Notes under the pieces: generated by a model | Told to the model about the DNA's origin: nothing | The model's database searches: none | Seen by the model: only the letters and a program-made list of their open reading frames with translations | Assembly: GCA_029215795.1 (NCBI GenBank) | Contig: JARDYH010000007.1 | Coordinates: forward strand, 60,132,763-60,196,762 | Origin: Anniella stebbinsi | Lineage: Eukaryota > Chordata > Lepidosauria > Squamata > Anniellidae | Direction: 5' to 3' | DNA length: 64,000 bases | Translations under genes and position numbers: made by a program | Part shown: in pieces, positions 55,041 to 63,734 of the stretch | Numbering within the stretch: the stretch's first letter is position 1 | How the letters are laid out: each line of letters begins with the position of its first letter

Positions 55041-55783
55041 CCACTATTCTCCCAATAAAGAGGAGACTGGCCAGGAAGCTGTAATGTCTGGCAATAATCA
55101 CTGCTCTCTTCATAGACTGGCCAGAAAGCTGTGATCCCTAGCAATGGGCCAGGAAGCTGTGATCCCTAGCAATGATCACTGCTCTCCCCATGAAGGGGAG
55201 ACCAGCCAGAATGCTGTGATCCCTAACAATGTGCCAGGAAGCTGTGATCCCTAGCAATACTCACTGCTCTCCCCATAAAGGGGGGACTGGCTAGGAAGCC
55301 ATGAAGCCAAGTAAATAATTACTGCTCTCCCCATAAAGGGGAGACTAGCCAAGAAGCTTTGATCCCTAACAATGTGCCAGAAAGCTGTGATCGCTAGCAA
55401 TGATCACTGCTCTCCCCATAAAGGGGAGACCTGCCATGAAGCTTTGATCCCTAAATATAACCACTGCTCTCCTCATAAAGGGGAGACCAGCCAGGAGGCT
55501 GTGATCCTTAGCAATGGGCCAGGAAGCTGTGATCGCTAGCAATACACCCTGCTCTCCCCATAAAGAAGAGACTGGCCAGGAAGCTGTGATGTCTGGTGAT
55601 AATCACTGCTCTCCTCATAAAGGGGAGACTAGCCAGGAAGCTTTGATCTCTAGCTCTCCTCATAAACTGGAAACTGGCCAGTAAGCTTTGATCCCTAGCT
55701 CTCCCCATAAAGGGGAGACCGGCCAGGAATTTGTGAGGGCCACAAATAAGCAGTCCCATCCCTGTGAAGGCAGTGCTTTCCTC

Positions 55784-55924
55784 TCACGCCATCATGGCTG
55801 TACGTCCAGGCATCCATTCTTCGGCAGCTGCATTCACTTTCCTTTCAATCCATCCGGGACGTGGGAAGAACTGCCCATGGAAGACTTTGGCAATGCCAGC
55901 GAAGGCAGATTCGTCAATCCAAAT
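55784..55924 (-). other. Protein-like segment in satellite module, copy d
   Basis: Duplication partner of the 50859 copy, with IAKVFHG instead of IAKDFHG. The SINE-like remnant follows at about 56004-56131. Confidence 0.35.
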
Positions 55925-57053
55925 CTGGAACAGATAATCAGCGTGGGACCAAGGAGGGGAAAAGTACAATCAGCATATGAGAAGTAACCAAAACCCAATG
56001 ACTACTATCACAGCCAGTGAAGCAGAGTGCTAAAAGTGTTGGACTGACGTACCTCATCAGGTTGTTTTGAGGACGAGATGGAGAGGAGGATGACGATGAA
56101 GTAAACCGCCTTGATTTTCTTGGAAGATGAAAAAAGCAAAGCCCACCCCATGAAGGGGAGACAGGGAGGGAGACTGGCACCCAAGATCTGAAGACAGGGA
56201 ATTACAAAGACAACCCCATTAAGGAGAGACTGGACAGGAAGTTGAGATCTCTAGCAATAATCACTGCTCTCCCCATAAGGAGGAGACTGGCTAGGAAGCT
56301 GTGCTCCTTAACAATAACCACTGGTCACCTCATAACGACGATTACAGCCAGGACGCTGTAATCCCTAGCAATAGTCACTGCTCTATCCATGAAGAGGAGA
56401 CAGGCGAGGAAGATGTGACCCCTAGCAATAATCACTGCTATCATCAGAAATGGGAACTGGCCAGGAAGTAGTGATCCCAAGCAATATTCACTGCTCTCCC
56501 CATAAAAGGGTAGACACGCTAGGAAGCTGTGAAGCCAAGTAAATAATCACTGCTCTCTCATAAAGGGGAGACCAGCCAGGAAGCTGTGATCCCTAACAAT
56601 GTGCCAGAAAGCTGTGATCCCTAGCAATGATCACTGCTCTCCCCATAAAAGGGAGACCTGTCATAAAGCTGTGATCCCTAAATATAACCACTATTCCCCC
56701 AATAAAGAGGAGACTGGCCAGAAAGCTGTAATGTCTGGCAATAATCACTGCTCTCTTCATAGACTGGCCAGGAAGCTGTGATCCCTAGCAATGGGCCAGG
56801 AAGCTGTGATCCCTAGCAATGATCACTGCTCTCCCCATAAAGGGGAGACCAGCCAGAATGCTGTGATCCCTAACTATGTGCCAGGAAGCTGTGATCCCTA
56901 GCAATACTCACTGCTCTCCCCATAAAGGGGGGACTGGCTAGGAAGCCATGAAGCCAAGTAAATAATTACTGCTCTCCCCATAAAGGGGAGACTAGCCAAG
57001 AAATGCAGGTTGCTTACCTGTAACTGTAGTTCTTCGAGTGGTCATCTGTGCAT

Positions 57054-57189
57054 TCACACATATGGGCTCGCGCCGACGCCGAGCCTGCTTCCGGGAAACT
57101 TAGCTAGCTTAGACTTTTGGCGGGAACCCCTCCCCCCACCATCCTATCGCGCATGCTCAGGGCTCCCGCCTCTCCTTTACCTCAGTTCT
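57054..57189 (+). repeat. DIRS copy 3 left inverted terminal repeat
   Basis: Pairs with 62704-62839 with about one difference (ACCTCAGTT against ACCCCAGTT). Confidence 0.9.
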
Positions 57190-57301
57190 CTGAGACCGCT
57201 TGGCCCCTTGACTAAGGCACAACTATATTATTAGAAAAAAAGCATGGCGAACCAATTGACCATCACAAACAGCGATGCCAAGAGGGGACGGTGGGTGGGT
57301 T

Positions 57302-57394
57302 GTGTGAATGCACAGATGACCACTCGAAGAACTACAGTTACAGGTAAGCAACCTGCATTTCTTCTTCGTGGTCTCTGTGCATCACACATATGGG
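57302..57394 (-). repeat. DIRS copy 3 internal complementary region
   Basis: The complement of the left end (57302-57360) abuts the complement of the right end (57361-57394). It has the ACACATATGGG form, like both ends of this copy. Confidence 0.9.
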
Positions 57395-57442
57395 CGAATA
57401 ACAAGCAGAGACTTACCGGCGGCGGGTAGGCATGCTGGTTGG

Positions 57443-60265
57443 TTACTGGCAAATCGAGGAAAGGACCGCTCTACCAAACGAGGAGTCCTGTCTGGCTCTG
57501 ACATCTAGGCGATAATGCTTTACAAAAGTAGAAGCATTGGACCAAGTGGCTGCCTTGCAGAGGTCAGTGAGCGTAGCGCCATGGAGCAGTGCTGACGAGG
57601 TAGCCTGCGCTCTGGTAGAATGCGCCGTCGTGTGAAAAGGAGGATCTTTATTGACAATCCTGTAAGCCAGGACAATGGTCTCCACAACCCATCTGGAGAT
57701 GCGCTGTGGGGATACAGCCAACCCCTTTGTCACGCCTCCATAACAGATGAACAACTTACGAGATTGTCTAAATGACTCAGTTCTTGACTTATAGAAAGCC
57801 AATGCTCTTCTAACGTCTAATGCGTGTAATTTTGAAGACAAGGGATCCGACGAGGAGTTGAAGAACGTGGGTAAAACAATGTCTTGACTTACATGGAACG
57901 AGGAGGAAACTTTAGGAATGAACATGGGGTCCAAACGTAATACAACTTTTTCCTTAAAAAACTGTAAGTAGGGAGGATCTATCAGCAGTGCTGCTAACTC
58001 CGAAACATGCCGTGCAGACTTGATGGCAACTAAGAATATAGTCTTAAGAGTCAATAAACAAATATCAATTGTTGCCAATGGCTCAAATGGCTTGGAAGTA
58101 AGGGCTGTGAGTACGACAGAAAGACTCCATTGCGGTACTACCGGGCGAACAGAAGGAAACAAGTTTCTTAAACCCTTTAGGAAAGCTCTTGCCATCGGGT
58201 GTGTAAAAACAGAAAAACCATTCACCAAACTATGGTTTGCTGTAATTGCTGCCAGATAGACTCTAATGGAAGGTGGTTTCAGACCTTGGGTATGCAAAGA
58301 ATATAGAAATGAGATAATTTTAGGCATGTCCGATGCGTAAGCATCAAAACCGTTAAGTGCCGCATACTCTTGAAAACGTGTCCATTTTCTATTATAGGAC
58401 AGCCTCGTTGAGGGCTTTCGTGAGGCCTCCAAAATAGATTTTAGTCGTTCTGGGAGGTCAAGGACTCTCCAAGACGACGGATTCTCCAGGCCGTCAGGTG
58501 TAAGGAGTGGAGATCGGGGTGAAGAATCCTGCCCTGCTGTCGAGACAGAAGGTCGGGGAGGCAAGGTAGGTTCCAAGTCTCCGCTTTCGCCAGTCTGAGT
58601 AGCGACGTGAACCACGGTTGTCTTGGCCACGACGGGGCTATCATTATAGCGTCCGAATTGTTGCGCTTGAGCGCAGTCACCGCTCTGGCCACTAGTGGAA
58701 ACGGCGGGAAGAGGTAGAGAAGACCCCTCGACCAGTCCCATTGAAACGCATCCCCCAGCGATGCGTGTCCTATGCCTGCTCTGGAGCAATAAGCCGGGCA
58801 AACTGCATTGGCAGCTGTCGCAAAAAGATCGATGTCGGGCGTGCCCCAACGAGCGAAGAGTCGATTTAGTATGCGAGTGGCGAGTTCCCACTCGTGCGTG
58901 TCCGTGAAAGATCGACTGAGAACATCTGCCTTGGTGTTCTCCTTTCCCGCAATGTGCAATGCTGAAAGAAGTATATTGTGGGAGATGGCCCACTCTAGAA
59001 TGTCCATCACAAGCCGCAGTAGGCGGCGCGACCGGGTGCCTCCTTCCTTGTTCAAATACCACACCACTGTGGTATTGTCTGTTAGAATGCGGACATGATG
59101 CCCTTGTAGGCGAGGTAGGAATGCGTTTAACGCTTTCTTGACTGCCAGAAGTTCCAACATATTGATGTGGAGGCGAGTCTCTGAAGGTGACCATCTTCCT
59201 TGCGTTAGCAGGTCGTCGTGGTGAGCGCCCCATCCATCTAGAGATGCGTCCGTTGTCACTATACGACGCGGTACGAATGGCATGCCCCGGGAAAGGTTGC
59301 TTGAGACCGACCACCACCGGAAGGACTCTCTGACCCGGCATGGAACGGTAAGTATTAATTGGCGTGGGTTTTGCAGAGTTGAGTAGCGTTGGAGCAGGAA
59401 CTGTTGGAGGGGGCGCATTCGAAGTCGCGCCCAACGGACGACGAAGACGGCTGCCGCCATTAAGCCTAGCAACCTGAGAATCGCAAACGCCGATGCCCGA
59501 GGATGACCTTGTAACTGCAATGCCCGCTTCTGCAGGGCGGTTATCCTGTCTGCAGGGAGGAAAGCCCTCCCCATAGTAGAGTCGAGGGTAACTCCTATAA
59601 ACTGTAGTCTTTGCGATGGCTGAATGATGGATTTTTTGTAATTTATCTGCAGCCCAAGCGACGACAGAAGAGAGATGACCTGGTGGACGTCGGCAAGTGC
59701 CTGGCTTCTGGACCTCGAGACGATCAGCCAATCGTCCAGGTAAGGATATAAGTCGATGTTGTGTGACCGTAGGTGTGCGCATACTGCCGACATGCACTTG
59801 GTGAACACTCTTGGTGCAGATTTTAGGCCGAAGGGGAGGACGGCAAACTGGTATGCCTTGTGCCCAATGATAAATCGCAGGTAACGTCGATGGGCAGGAT
59901 GAATAGCGATGTGGAAATAAGCGTCTTTTAAGTCTATTAGTGTGAACCAGTCGCCCTTTTTCAGCATAGGTAGGACAGACGCCACTGTAACCATGCGAAA
60001 TTTCTTTGGAAGTATGAATTTGTTCAGGTTTCTGAGATCCATAATAGGACGAAGTCCCCCGTCCCTTTTTGGCACCGTAAAATAACGGGAGTAAAAACCC
60101 GTATGAAGTTGAAACCGCTGTACTCTTGTGATAGCTGCTTTGTGCAGAAGGGCGGTAGTCTCTTGTGCTAGAGTCACTGAGGGCGGAGTAATTCTTATGA
60201 TGCCAAGTGGAGGAGGGACTTCGAACTCTATCTGGTATCCTTCCGCTATGATGTTTAGCACCCAA
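57443..60265 (-). CDS. yr: DIRS copy 3 tyrosine recombinase ORF with lost catalytic Arg
   Basis: 940 codons. The C-terminal domain keeps H882 and R885 (AHSTRA) and Y918 (FVKHYR). At the first catalytic arginine the motif reads SARHVSEL instead of SARRVSE. The codon at 58007-58009 is CAT where copies 1 and 2 have CGT, a change expected from CpG decay. Aligned to XerD-type recombinases (GLRVSEL), this is the essential Arg I, so the protein is probably inactive. The neighbouring residue has also changed (IKSAR against ITSAR). The frame itself remains open, including the roughly 600 codons overlapping RT. Confidence 0.85.
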   Translation of the reverse strand: MGAKHHSGRIPDRVRSPSSTWHHKNYSALSDSSTRDYRPSAQSSYHKSTAVSTSYGFLLPLFYGAKKGRGTSSYYGSQKPEQIHTSKEISHGYSGVCPTYAEKGRLVHTNRLKRRLFPHRYSSCPSTLPAIYHWAQGIPVCRPPLRPKICTKSVHQVHVGSMRTPTVTQHRLISLPGRLADRLEVQKPGTCRRPPGHLSSVVAWAADKLQKIHHSAIAKTTVYRSYPRLYYGEGFPPCRQDNRPAEAGIAVTRSSSGIGVCDSQVARLNGGSRLRRPLGATSNAPPPTVPAPTLLNSAKPTPINTYRSMPGQRVLPVVVGLKQPFPGHAIRTASYSDNGRISRWMGRSPRRPANARKMVTFRDSPPHQYVGTSGSQESVKRIPTSPTRASCPHSNRQYHSGVVFEQGRRHPVAPPTAACDGHSRVGHLPQYTSFSIAHCGKGEHQGRCSQSIFHGHARVGTRHSHTKSTLRSLGHARHRSFCDSCQCSLPGLLLQSRHRTRIAGGCVSMGLVEGSSLPLPAVSTSGQSGDCAQAQQFGRYNDSPVVAKTTVVHVATQTGESGDLEPTLPPRPSVSTAGQDSSPRSPLLTPDGLENPSSWRVLDLPERLKSILEASRKPSTRLSYNRKWTRFQEYAALNGFDAYASDMPKIISFLYSLHTQGLKPPSIRVYLAAITANHSLVNGFSVFTHPMARAFLKGLRNLFPSVRPVVPQWSLSVVLTALTSKPFEPLATIDICLLTLKTIFLVAIKSARHVSELAALLIDPPYLQFFKEKVVLRLDPMFIPKVSSSFHVSQDIVLPTFFNSSSDPLSSKLHALDVRRALAFYKSRTESFRQSRKLFICYGGVTKGLAVSPQRISRWVVETIVLAYRIVNKDPPFHTTAHSTRAQATSSALLHGATLTDLCKAATWSNASTFVKHYRLDVRARQDSSFGRAVLSSICQ

Positions 60266-60345
60266 GCGTCTGATGTTATTGACGCCCAGGCTTGCAGAAA
60301 GGGTTGTAGTCTGTTGGCGTTGTTGCTGTGCGGGGATGGCGCCAA
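58441..60345 (-). CDS. pol: DIRS copy 3 reverse transcriptase/RNase H
   Basis: 634 codons. RT motifs LIDLKDAYFHI (D138), PFGLKSAPRVF and YLDD (202-205). RNase H residues D366, E398, D423 and D474. Three residues are missing between RT and RNase H (before IVTTDAS), in a linker. The methyltransferase-like tail with DIDLFATAANAVCP and FPPFPLV is present. The first listed codon is TTG, as in copy 1, so entry by frameshift from gag is likely. Confidence 0.92.
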   Translation of the reverse strand: MAPSPHSNNANRLQPFLQAWASITSDAWVLNIIAEGYQIEFEVPPPLGIIRITPPSVTLAQETTALLHKAAITRVQRFQLHTGFYSRYFTVPKRDGGLRPIMDLRNLNKFILPKKFRMVTVASVLPMLKKGDWFTLIDLKDAYFHIAIHPAHRRYLRFIIGHKAYQFAVLPFGLKSAPRVFTKCMSAVCAHLRSHNIDLYPYLDDWLIVSRSRSQALADVHQVISLLSSLGLQINYKKSIIQPSQRLQFIGVTLDSTMGRAFLPADRITALQKRALQLQGHPRASAFAILRLLGLMAAAVFVVRWARLRMRPLQQFLLQRYSTLQNPRQLILTVPCRVRESFRWWSVSSNLSRGMPFVPRRIVTTDASLDGWGAHHDDLLTQGRWSPSETRLHINMLELLAVKKALNAFLPRLQGHHVRILTDNTTVVWYLNKEGGTRSRRLLRLVMDILEWAISHNILLSALHIAGKENTKADVLSRSFTDTHEWELATRILNRLFARWGTPDIDLFATAANAVCPAYCSRAGIGHASLGDAFQWDWSRGLLYLFPPFPLVARAVTALKRNNSDAIMIAPSWPRQPWFTSLLRLAKAETWNLPCLPDLLSRQQGRILHPDLHSLHLTAWRIRRLGESLTSQND

Positions 60346-60352
60346 GTCAAAG
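60346..60352 (-). promoter_or_regulatory. Putative +1 frameshift site CTTTGAC, copy 3
   Basis: Same heptamer at the gag-RT junction as in copies 1 and 2, with the same frame relation. Confidence 0.6.
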
Positions 60353-62503
60353 ACGACGCTTGCTTTGTTGCTGCTTGTTGCGTTGTTGAAAACGCGGTGT
60401 GGATTTACGCGGCTGATAAGCCTGTGTCGAGGCAGGTTGATACCGCTGCGACCTTTCCAGTTGCTGCCGGGGCTGGTACGGGACTGGCCTATACCACTTT
60501 CGAGGCCGGTAAGATTGCTGTGTCTGCAGAAAGCTCATCTTCTTAGCAGTCATCCTTGCCTTGTGCAGCGTATCCATAGTTGCGTCAGTGTCTGCATGGA
60601 AGAGACCTTCTCCGTCAAATGGAAGGTCTTCGATTCGGTTCTTGGTCTCCTGTGGAAGAGATGCTGACCGCAACCAAGCATGCCGACGTAAGGCCACCGC
60701 ACCAACCATGGCTTTCGAAACACAGTCTGTCAGATGTCTTGCTGTCGTTAACTCCTGTTTCGACAGCCGGACTGCCTCTGATTGAAAAACCCTAGCGAGC
60801 TCACGCTGATCGTCCGGCAGGTAATCTGTCAGCGATGATATTTTCTCCCATAGGAAGAGTTGATAGCGAGCCATGAGCGCCATATAGTTGGACACTTTTA
60901 TGCCTAATGATGCAGAGGTATAAATCCTGCGGCCATATGAATCGAGCTTTCTCCCCTCCTTATCAGTCGGCGCAGAATGCACTTTACCTGATCTGCCCTG
61001 CGCTGCCTCTACCACAACCGAATTAGGCTTTGGGTGGAGGAAAAGAAATGGCACCTGTGCCTCCTTCACTTTATAAATAGCATCCAAGCGCTTTGACGTC
61101 GGACCAACAGTAGCTGGATGTTCCCAGGACTGCTTGATGGTTTTTAGCAGGGCCTTAACCATTGGCAGGGTCAATTGGGGCGATGGTTCCGTATACATTA
61201 CATCATAGATTCCATCGTCCGACTCTTCAGTTGGTTGTTGGCATTCAATGTTAAGGGACTGGGCCAGCCTCAGCATTTGGTCCGAAAAACTGCCCATTTC
61301 CATCGTGGGCGAAGCGCGGTCCTCGGTACCGACCGTGTCCAAAGGAGACGGTTCCGATGGCCGAGGAGATGGAGCTGACGACGTGTCTGACTCGTAGTCT
61401 TCAACGGACGGAGATGGCTGTCGATGTCGATGTGACGCTCGTGGTGTATGATCACGAGGCCTAGTCGCTGTCGTCGTCGATAGCTCTCGATGCCGAACCG
61501 AAGGCTGGGCAAGAGAGGTGGTCCTACGTGGGGGGACCAGCGGAGGCGACTGCTCCTCACGGAGTCGGCGCCCTGTGTAAGGATCGTATCGGTACCGAGT
61601 ACGCTCAGTGCGGTGAGAACGCATTGAAGAAGTCTCCCAGTCTTGCGACTGCGTCTGAGAACGTGATCTCGACCGCGAACGACTTCGAGAGCGATGCGGC
61701 CGACGATGACGATCATCCCGCTGCCTCGGTGGCGACAATCGTGCTGGGCCCGGGCGTTCTGTATCCGAAGGTAGAAGGATGGGCATCGGTCCCGGGGAAG
61801 GCAGTGATCTGGATGGTGATAGGGCAGTCGTTTGCGGCTGCACTCTCGGTGTCGACGGCGTACGTAAAAGCGGCGATCCTGAAGGCGCCCGTCGCTTCGA
61901 TGTCGAAGAGGCCAGAGAAGCCACTGTCCTTTGCGAAGATGTAGAAGCGATCGACGTCGATCTACGCATCGGTGCCGATGGCCTGGTTGGTACCGATGAG
62001 GACTTGTGGACCATGGCGACGACTTTAATCGACGTCGAAGCAGGCATAGAAGATGGCCGCGACTTCTTCGATACCGTAGACGGTTCCGACAGTATCGCAG
62101 GCGCACCAGCAATTTTGGAAGTTTTCTTCGGCTTCGATTTTTTAGGCTTCTTAGCCGGAGGTGAAGCCGGTGAAATAGCTGATAACGATGCCGGTGCTGC
62201 TGCCCCTAAGCGGGGAGAACCCGGAGATGCTGGGCTTGAGAGGGTCCGACTCTCCCCAGAAACCACAGTTTTCATCATTGAAGGACGTGGTTGGTCCACT
62301 GCTGATAAAGCCTTCGTCCACAAAAGACTACGTAGGCGATCAGCTCTATTTCTTCGTGTCTGCCTAGAGAACCGCATGCAATGGCTGCATGAGTCAACAA
62401 CGTGGGCTTCTCCCAGGCAAACGAGGCAGAGCGAATGTCCGTCGGTGAGGGCTATTTTGGCCCTACACCGCGAACAACGCCGAAACAGTGCGGTCTGTGC
62501 CAT
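60347..62503 (-). CDS. gag: DIRS copy 3 gag-like protein (718 aa)
   Basis: It starts at ATG (62503). The Cys/His cluster is kept (RCSRCRAKIAL, HSLCLVCLGEAHVV, CSHC). The low-complexity middle is again Ser/Arg/Pro-rich with a long SR run. The conserved C-terminal block begins near residue 390. It ends SKRRL then TGA within CTTTGAC. Probable nucleocapsid role, by position. Confidence 0.8.
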   Translation of the reverse strand: MAQTALFRRCSRCRAKIALTDGHSLCLVCLGEAHVVDSCSHCMRFSRQTRRNRADRLRSLLWTKALSAVDQPRPSMMKTVVSGESRTLSSPASPGSPRLGAAAPASLSAISPASPPAKKPKKSKPKKTSKIAGAPAILSEPSTVSKKSRPSSMPASTSIKVVAMVHKSSSVPTRPSAPMRRSTSIASTSSQRTVASLASSTSKRRAPSGSPLLRTPSTPRVQPQTTALSPSRSLPSPGPMPILLPSDTERPGPARLSPPRQRDDRHRRPHRSRSRSRSRSRSQTQSQDWETSSMRSHRTERTRYRYDPYTGRRLREEQSPPLVPPRRTTSLAQPSVRHRELSTTTATRPRDHTPRASHRHRQPSPSVEDYESDTSSAPSPRPSEPSPLDTVGTEDRASPTMEMGSFSDQMLRLAQSLNIECQQPTEESDDGIYDVMYTEPSPQLTLPMVKALLKTIKQSWEHPATVGPTSKRLDAIYKVKEAQVPFLFLHPKPNSVVVEAAQGRSGKVHSAPTDKEGRKLDSYGRRIYTSASLGIKVSNYMALMARYQLFLWEKISSLTDYLPDDQRELARVFQSEAVRLSKQELTTARHLTDCVSKAMVGAVALRRHAWLRSASLPQETKNRIEDLPFDGEGLFHADTDATMDTLHKARMTAKKMSFLQTQQSYRPRKWYRPVPYQPRQQLERSQRYQPASTQAYQPRKSTPRFQQRNKQQQSKRRL

Positions 62504-62703
62504 AAGATGGCGAGCCGCCTAAAGAACCTTAATATCAAAACGCTATCTAATAATATTTTTTTTTTTTTAAACACTAGAACTATACTAACTACTATTCCAA
62601 CAAACTAAGCCTAAGCTAACTACTACTATCTTCTTTTTCTCTCAAAAATAGGTACAACGTACCAGAGAAGTCTCCCGCGAGGCTACTGCGAAGCGGTCGA
62701 AGA

Positions 62704-62839
62704 AGAACTGGGGTAAAGGAGAGGCGGGAGCCCTGAGCATGCGCGATAGGATGGTGGGGGGAGGGGTTCCCGCCAAAAGTCTAAGCTAGCTAAGTTTCCC
62801 GGAAGCAGGCTCGGCGTCGGCGCGAGCCCATATGTGTGA
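62704..62839 (-). repeat. DIRS copy 3 right inverted terminal repeat
   Basis: Partner of the left repeat. The element ends at AA (62861-62862), followed by satellite sequence GCTTTGATCC. Confidence 0.9.
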
Positions 62840-63734
62840 TGCACAGAGACCACGAAGAAGAAGCTTTGATCCCTAACAATGTGCCAGAAAGCTGTGATCG
62901 CTAGCAATGATCACTGCTCTCCCCATAAAGGGGAGACCTGTCATAAAGCTGTGATCCCTAAATATAACCACTTCTCTCCCAATAAAGAGGAGACCGGCCA
63001 GGAAGCTGTGATCCCTAGCAATACTCACTGTTCTCCCCATAAAGGGGAGACTGGCTAGGAAGCTGTGATCCCTAACAATGTGCCAGAAAGCTGTGATCCC
63101 TAGCAATGTTCACTGCTCTCCCCATACAAGGGAGACCTGCCATAAAGCTGTGATCCCTAAATATAAGCACTACTCTCCCAATAAAGAGGAGACCGGCCAG
63201 GAAGCTGTGATGTCTGGCAATAATCACTGCTTTCTTCATAAATGGGAGACTGGCCAGGAAACTGTGATCCCTACCGATGTGCCAGGAAGCTGTGATCCCT
63301 AGCAATAGGCAAGGAAGCTGTGATCCCTGGCAATGATCACTGCTCTCCCCATAAAGGGAACACCAGCCAAAATGCAGTGATCCCTAAGAATGGGCCAGAA
63401 AGCTGTGATCCCTAGCAACGCTCATTGCTCTCCCCATAAAAGGGAGACCGGCCACGAAGCTGTGATCCTTAAATATAACCACTGCTCTCCTCATAAAGGG
63501 GAGACCGGCCAGGAAGCTGTGATCCCTAGCAATGGGCCAGGAAGCTGTGATCGCTAGCAATACTCACTGCTCTCCCCATAAAGAAGAGACTGGCCAGGAA
63601 GCTGTGATCCCTAGCAATGATCCGTGCTCTTCACATAAAGGAAGACCTGCCATAAAGCTGTGATCCCTAAATATAACCTCTACTCTCCCAATAAAGAGGA
63701 GAAAGGCCAGGAAGCTGTGATATCTGGCAATAAT

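Larger units (their letters stand above)
57001..62862 (-). mobile_element. DIRS-type retrotransposon, copy 3, full length, recombinase probably inactive
   Basis: This 5862-bp element lies in the satellite array. The empty paralogous site at 52076-52077 (CCAAGAAGCTTTG) shows insertion at AA without further duplication. The layout is as in copy 1. The terminal repeats differ by about one base. A 9-base in-frame deletion shortens both the RT and YR frames by three residues, and the first catalytic arginine of the recombinase is replaced by histidine. The RT and RNase H catalytic residues are intact. Confidence 0.95.
41886..63734. repeat. Satellite-like tandem array (about 57-bp and 28-bp units), interrupted by two DIRS elements
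   Basis: The main unit is about 57 bp: GCTGTGATCCCTAGCAAT, then a TCACTG spacer, then CTCTCCCCATAAAGGGGAG, then ACCGGCCAGGAA. A short unit of about 28 bp lacks the middle (AGCAAT joined to GGGCCAGGAA). Variants replace the CCCTAGCAAT part with CCCTAAATATAA, GTCTGGCAATAA or AGCCAAGTAAATAA. CTCCCC and GGGGAG form a small hairpin in most units. The 57-bp period is a multiple of three, so both strands show open frames of repeating 19-residue motifs; these are not genes. The array also holds a module of about 400 bp and a large tandem duplication. Confidence 0.9.
54437..63734. repeat. Arm B of the 4925-bp tandem duplication (contains DIRS copy 3)
   Basis: Paralogue of 43640-53140. It lacks DIRS copy 2 at the matching position (55039-55040), has DIRS copy 3 at 57001, and lost about 190 bp of satellite units after it. 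It is broken at its right end by the LTR-like sequence at 63735. Confidence 0.8.

Noticed and set aside
44244..62862. DIRS copies 2 and 3 as one element copied with the tandem duplication
   Set aside because: They sit at different positions in the two arms, each arm has the other's empty site, and their sequences differ throughout.
41886..63734. CRISPR-like array
   Set aside because: Units are contiguous variants of one satellite with no unique spacers, in a vertebrate genome.
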